A program made the position numbers and the translations under genes. From assembly GCA_012800625.1 (NCBI GenBank), contig JAAZIY010000159.1, positions 1 to 8,874 of the forward strand: DNA of 8,874 nt, given 5' to 3'. The notes under the pieces were generated by a model. The model ran no database searches and was not told where the DNA came from. It worked only from the letters and a program-made list of their open reading frames with translations. Shown here one piece after another: positions 5,852 through 8,874 of this stretch. This stretch comes from Lentisphaerota bacterium. Lineage in GTDB: Bacteria > Verrucomicrobiota > Lentisphaeria > Oligosphaerales > Oligosphaeraceae. The stretch's first letter is position 1. The number at the start of each line of letters is the position of its first letter.

Positions 5852-7639
5852 ATGAGTTTTTTTGCTGTTAAAGCCAGGCTTTCGCTTTTCTGGGGTTGTT
5901 TTTTTCTCTTGGCTTTGTTCAGTTCCCATGCCGATGTAGTGGGCAGCTCGCTTTCCGCTCAGCGAGTTGCCGCCATAGACTCATTTTGCGAGCAGCAATT
6001 TGACACTCTGCCTGCCACCAAGGCGGAGGCGGAGCTGCTCCGCCGGGTTATCTCCGCCTTCAAGGACAAGTTCGCCCCTGCCACTGAGGCGCTTTTGCTC
6101 GAGGATGATGCTTTGCTGCTGACGCAAGAGCTTTTACAGCAGCGTGCTGCCGAGCAGTATCCCATTCCCGATGCGGAGGAGCAGCAGCGCCTGGCCGAGG
6201 AGGAGTTCCCCCTGTATAAGCGCGGCGACCGGGTACGCATTGTCCACAAAAAGAACCCCTTCGCCACCACAGTGACCGAAGGTGTGCTGTATGAGGCCAG
6301 AAATGGCATCATCAAGCTGGCCAATGTCTCTATTAGAGTGCGCGACATGATGGACATTAGCGGCAACGAGGCCGAGGCGCTTAAGTTTGACCAGAAGGCT
6401 ACACTGCTGCGGCGAGAGCAGTTTATTGAAAACCTGCTGAAACAACGCTCACAGGCGCAAACTGAATGGATGCTGCAAAACCAGGAGAGCGTCGAAGAAG
6501 AAGCCATGCAGACCTGCGCCAGACGCAACGAAGAGGCCGGATATACTTTCGTTAGCGGCATATGGACTAGCGGAGAGCAATTCCTGGAAAGAGCCGCATT
6601 GCTGGCCTACAATAGACTCAATTCCCTGAAACAGGTGGCCGAGAAAAGAGCCATGCTGCTGGCCGAACAATCCCTGGAAGCGCAGATGCAAACCGTCGAA
6701 CTGAGCGGAAAAATAGCGCCGCCGGGAAGCTGGATCAGCCCCGCCGCCGAATTGAATCGCCGCGCAAAAGCCGAAAGCCAACGCCTGCAGGCAATCGCCG
6801 CCGCCAAAGAGGCCGAGCTAAAAAGACAAGAGGAGAAAAAAACGCGCCTGGAAGAGGAGCGCCTGGCCAAGGAAAGACAGAAACAAGAAGAAGAAGCGCG
6901 CAAACAGCAGGCGCTGCTGGACAGCCAAGTAGTCATGCCTCCGACGCGCGCACGCTCTAAAATGCCACTGTATGCCGCACTCGCCGTCATAGTGCTGCTG
7001 ATTGCCGGCGGTGTCTTCTATTTCTGGCGGCGCAAAGGCGAAGAAGAGGTCGATTTCGGCAAGTTCTTCGAGGGCAAAGGCAGATTGCAGAAGGAGTTCT
7101 GGGCAAGGGTCGAAGCCAATCCGGACAGATTCAAATATGTGGCATATCTGTTCCCGCACATGAATGACGCCAATAACGCGCTTAGCAAGCTGACTTATAT
7201 AGATACGGCGCGCGACGGCAACCTGACCTGTAAACGCGATATCTTTTTCGGAGCATATCCGCATCAGGAGGGCGCAGTCTGCTTCGTCGGTGGCGAGAAG
7301 CTTAATTACGCGCTCTGGCGAGAGGCCTCCGCCATATTGCCCGAGCTGCCAGGAGCGGAATACTTCAAGGTGAGCACCGAGCCGGCCGTGCGACTCGAGC
7401 TGCCAGACATGACCGCCATAAGCAGTGACGGCGAATTGCAGATCAAGTCGCTGGGGGTCGAAGACGTCACCAACGAGCTGGGCGAATTCAGCCGCTGTTA
7501 TCGCTATAGCGTCGAAAGCAAGGAGCGCGCGCTGGAATTCCTCGAGAAGACCGCCGTCGGCGAAGAAGGCGTAGTCATCCATGTGGAGACCCCCGAAGGG
7601 GTCTTTGGCAAGGACCTCAACGGTATCTTCGAGATGTGA
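5852..7639 (+). CDS. Exported single-pass membrane protein with coiled coil, function unknown
   Basis: I do not recognise this 595-residue protein. Residues 1-27 form a signal peptide with a likely cleavage after SSHA. The exported part (28-370) begins with a helical region. A segment at about 118-170 (from FPLYKRGDRVRIVHKKNPF to the VRDMMDIS region) has the look of a small beta-barrel such as an SH3-like fold. Long helices follow at 175-285, then a highly charged coiled coil at about 300-358, rich in Glu, Lys, Arg and Gln. One membrane segment (MPLYAALAVIVLLIAGGVFYFW, about 371-392) ends in a basic RRK stop-transfer. The C-terminal 200 residues are therefore predicted to be cytoplasmic: a compact, mixed domain (DFGKFFEGKGRLQ to the end) containing C460, C477 and C549. 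Signal peptide plus internal anchor gives an N-out, C-in topology. It has its own probable promoter and a good Shine-Dalgarno. An envelope-spanning or sensory role is possible, but nothing in the sequence decides it. Confidence 0.87.
   Translation: MSFFAVKARLSLFWGCFFLLALFSSHADVVGSSLSAQRVAAIDSFCEQQFDTLPATKAEAELLRRVISAFKDKFAPATEALLLEDDALLLTQELLQQRAAEQYPIPDAEEQQRLAEEEFPLYKRGDRVRIVHKKNPFATTVTEGVLYEARNGIIKLANVSIRVRDMMDISGNEAEALKFDQKATLLRREQFIENLLKQRSQAQTEWMLQNQESVEEEAMQTCARRNEEAGYTFVSGIWTSGEQFLERAALLAYNRLNSLKQVAEKRAMLLAEQSLEAQMQTVELSGKIAPPGSWISPAAELNRRAKAESQRLQAIAAAKEAELKRQEEKKTRLEEERLAKERQKQEEEARKQQALLDSQVVMPPTRARSKMPLYAALAVIVLLIAGGVFYFWRRKGEEEVDFGKFFEGKGRLQKEFWARVEANPDRFKYVAYLFPHMNDANNALSKLTYIDTARDGNLTCKRDIFFGAYPHQEGAVCFVGGEKLNYALWREASAILPELPGAEYFKVSTEPAVRLELPDMTAISSDGELQIKSLGVEDVTNELGEFSRCYRYSVESKERALEFLEKTAVGEEGVVIHVETPEGVFGKDLNGIFEM
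7587..7604 (+). other. 7-bp GC-rich hairpin inside the 3' end of the coding region
   Basis: AGACCCC-CGAA-GGGGTCT is a perfect inverted repeat followed by TT. It lies 33 bases before the stop codon of the 595-residue gene and codes for part of ETPEGVFG. It may be an accident of codon choice or a weak 3' end or pausing structure. No other terminator candidate was seen after this gene. Confidence 0.45.
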
Positions 7640-7677
7640 TTCAGACCCCGTCCAAAAGGCTGGCCTGGCATGAATTT

Positions 7678-7717
7678 GGACACGAAGACACGCGAAGCTA
7701 CACTAAGACACACCAAG
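7678..7717 (-). repeat. Decamer array R7 (4 units)
   Basis: Read on the minus strand the units are CTTGGTGTGT (7708-7717), CTTAGTGTAG (7698-7707), CTTCGCGTGT (7688-7697) and CTTCGTGTCC (7678-7687), followed by AAATTC. As in R3 the first unit is CTTGG and the last ends in GTCC. It points back toward the 3' end of the 595-residue gene, away from the gene it precedes. Confidence 0.88.
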
Positions 7718-7760
7718 AGGTCTTCGTCTAAACTCGTATTACATTTTCACTTTTTTCTTC

Positions 7761-7765
7761 AGGGA
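7761..7765 (+). promoter_or_regulatory. Shine-Dalgarno of the DUF1284-like gene
   Basis: AGGGA lies six bases before the ATG at 7772. It decides for that start over an in-frame ATG at 7670, which has no ribosome binding site and would translate array R7. Confidence 0.7.
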
Positions 7766-7771
7766 AATTCC

Positions 7772-8764
7772 ATGTCACAGTCAGCCTTGGAAATTCGTCC
7801 TTATCAACTGCTTTGCCTGGTCTGCCGTCTTGGTCGTCAGCACTGCGAGCCATATCAATTCGAGTCTCGCTTGGATGAGATTCAGGCTGCGATTGCGCGC
7901 GACCGCGACACTGTGCTGAAGCTCAGCTGCAATGTCGAGTCAACTTTTCGCTTTCAGAATCCGGGCGAAAGTTATGACAGCGATGAAGGCAGGTCTTTCA
8001 ATCTGCGCCGCGACTTAAGCATTTTGCAGCGTCTGGGTCTTTTGCCTGGCGCCGAGTTGCCCGCCTGTGATCTCATCCGTCTGCTGATTAGTCCGCAGCA
8101 TGGCATCACTAGTTGCGAGGACATCTGTGGCTTTAAGAAGCACAGCTCGGCGACTTGGCGTGGCTGTGCCCTGGCTAAGAGCGGCAACTACGAGCGCGGC
8201 GTGAAGCTGGCCTTGCGCGAGCTTATCGCCACTCGCAGCGATACGGAGCTGGCTGCCTGTAAAGCACAAAGCGCCAAAGAGCTTTACAAAAAGGATTTTC
8301 TCCAAATCCGCCCGCATCATCTTTTGTGCATGTCTTGCTTTGTGGGTAAAAAGCAGGCTCACGAATACGAACCGATTATTGAGGATAATTTATATGAGGC
8401 CATCGAGGCCTGCCGCCAGAATCCGGACATCATGATCGAGCTGGTGGCCGGCCCCTGTATGATCTGTCCGCCTTGCCCGGGCTATTATCCTGACAGCGGG
8501 CTTTGCGCGCTGGGCTTTGGCATTGGCCTGCGCGACCAAAAGAAGGACTTGGACACCTTGCAGCTTATAGACCTGGACTACGGTGCCCGGCTGCCGGCCG
8601 CAGAGCTGTTCCGCCTTATCTATGAACGCATAGGCAGCACCTACGAAATTTGCGCCTACAAAAGCGGCAAGGAGAACGGTCCAGGCTGGTATATATGCAA
8701 TGGGACTACTAACCGCGCGCAAAATTATGCCGATGCGGCTGCAAGCAACCTGGGATTACCGTAA
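7772..8764 (+). CDS. Cysteine-rich protein with two tandem DUF1284-like halves
   Basis: This is a 330-residue cytoplasmic-looking protein with 18 cysteines and no signal peptide or membrane segment. It is an internal duplication. LEIRPYQLLCLVC (6-18) matches LQIRPHHLLCMSC (177-189). ELPACDLIRLLI (95-106) matches LPAAELFRLIYERI (274-287), and CEDICGFKK with WRGCALAKSGNY (115-140) matches YEICAYKSG with WYICNGTTNRAQNY (291-319). The second half keeps RPHHLLC and a CxxCxxC cluster (C229, C232, C235) plus C245, like the small DUF1284 family as I recall it. The first half has RPYQ instead of RPHH and lacks that cluster, with only C53 in the region. The ligand pattern suggests metal or iron-sulfur binding by the second half, with the first possibly structural; this is inference. 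Its function is unknown. The family name rests on remembered motifs and could be wrong, but the duplication is visible directly. Confidence 0.85.
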   Translation: MSQSALEIRPYQLLCLVCRLGRQHCEPYQFESRLDEIQAAIARDRDTVLKLSCNVESTFRFQNPGESYDSDEGRSFNLRRDLSILQRLGLLPGAELPACDLIRLLISPQHGITSCEDICGFKKHSSATWRGCALAKSGNYERGVKLALRELIATRSDTELAACKAQSAKELYKKDFLQIRPHHLLCMSCFVGKKQAHEYEPIIEDNLYEAIEACRQNPDIMIELVAGPCMICPPCPGYYPDSGLCALGFGIGLRDQKKDLDTLQLIDLDYGARLPAAELFRLIYERIGSTYEICAYKSGKENGPGWYICNGTTNRAQNYADAAASNLGLP

Positions 8765-8774
8765 ACAAGCCACA

Positions 8775-8825
8775 CTTAGTGTGCCTTTGTGTAGCTTCCT
8801 GTGTCTTCGTATCCTCTCTCCTCCC
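8775..8825 (+). repeat. Decamer array R8 (4 units plus pyrimidine tract)
   Basis: The units are CTTAGTGTGC (8775-8784), CTTTGTGTAG (8785-8794), CTTCCTGTGT (8795-8804) and CTTCGTATCC (8805-8814), followed by TCTCTCCTCCC. These are the most diverged units in the window, but the 10-bp spacing, the CC ending and the following pyrimidine tract are kept. It starts 10 bp after the stop codon of the DUF1284-like gene and points out of the window. Nothing else is recognised from 8826 to the end. Confidence 0.78.
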
Positions 8826-8874
8826 TGAAATTTTACGTTTTTAGATTGCATTCCCTGATACCAGCATTACATTA

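Noticed and set aside
6818..7582. 254-codon open frame on the minus strand
   Set aside because: It lies opposite the 595-residue gene, which has signal peptide, Shine-Dalgarno and membrane segment on the plus strand.
7670..7771. 34-residue N-terminal extension of the DUF1284-like protein
   Set aside because: It translates array R7, has no ribosome binding site, and the ATG at 7772 has a good AGGGA.
1..8874. Insertion sequence or prophage carrying the repeats
   Set aside because: There is no transposase, integrase, long terminal inverted repeat or target-site duplication in the window.

Overview
The window (about 8.9 kb, GC-rich) looks like chromosomal DNA of a Gram-negative bacterium, because it carries a lipid A kinase gene (lpxK) and an exported protein with a membrane anchor. 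The extended form of LpxK, the scattered single-gene organisation and the short CTTCGTGT-type intergenic repeats recall the PVC group (Lentisphaerota or relatives). That placement is an impression from memory, not a demonstrated assignment. No rRNA, tRNA, CRISPR, transposase or phage gene is visible.

Layout from left to right: recN (DNA repair ATPase, minus strand, 102-1790); hisC (histidinol-phosphate aminotransferase, plus, 2031-3077), divergent from recN; a small XRE-type DNA-binding protein (minus, 3081-3488) whose stop codon lies 3 bp from that of hisC; a lipoate-protein ligase-like gene (plus, 3710-4447); lpxK (plus, 4489-5682), probably co-transcribed with the ligase; an unrecognised 595-residue protein with signal peptide, coiled coil and one membrane segment (plus, 5852-7639); and a cysteine-rich protein built of two tandem DUF1284-like halves (plus, 7772-8764). 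The genes do not form one pathway. They are housekeeping genes for repair, histidine synthesis, lipoylation and lipid A, plus two unknowns. No gene-free stretch exceeds 300 bases.

The main unexplained feature is a polar 10-bp repeat, consensus CTTMGTGTGT (M = A or C), in arrays of 2 to 9 units. Such arrays occur in every intergenic gap except the 3-bp hisC/XRE junction: eight arrays, about 32 units. Arrays usually end with a unit terminating in GTCC, followed by a C-rich or A-rich tract. In five of seven interpretable cases they point toward the start of the next gene. The largest array (nine units, seven of them identical) sits directly upstream of the XRE gene and faces a second, inverted array in front of the ligase gene. 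One array supplies the last four codons and the stop codon of the ligase gene. CTTAG-type units carry a stop triplet on both strands, so three in a row close all six reading frames.
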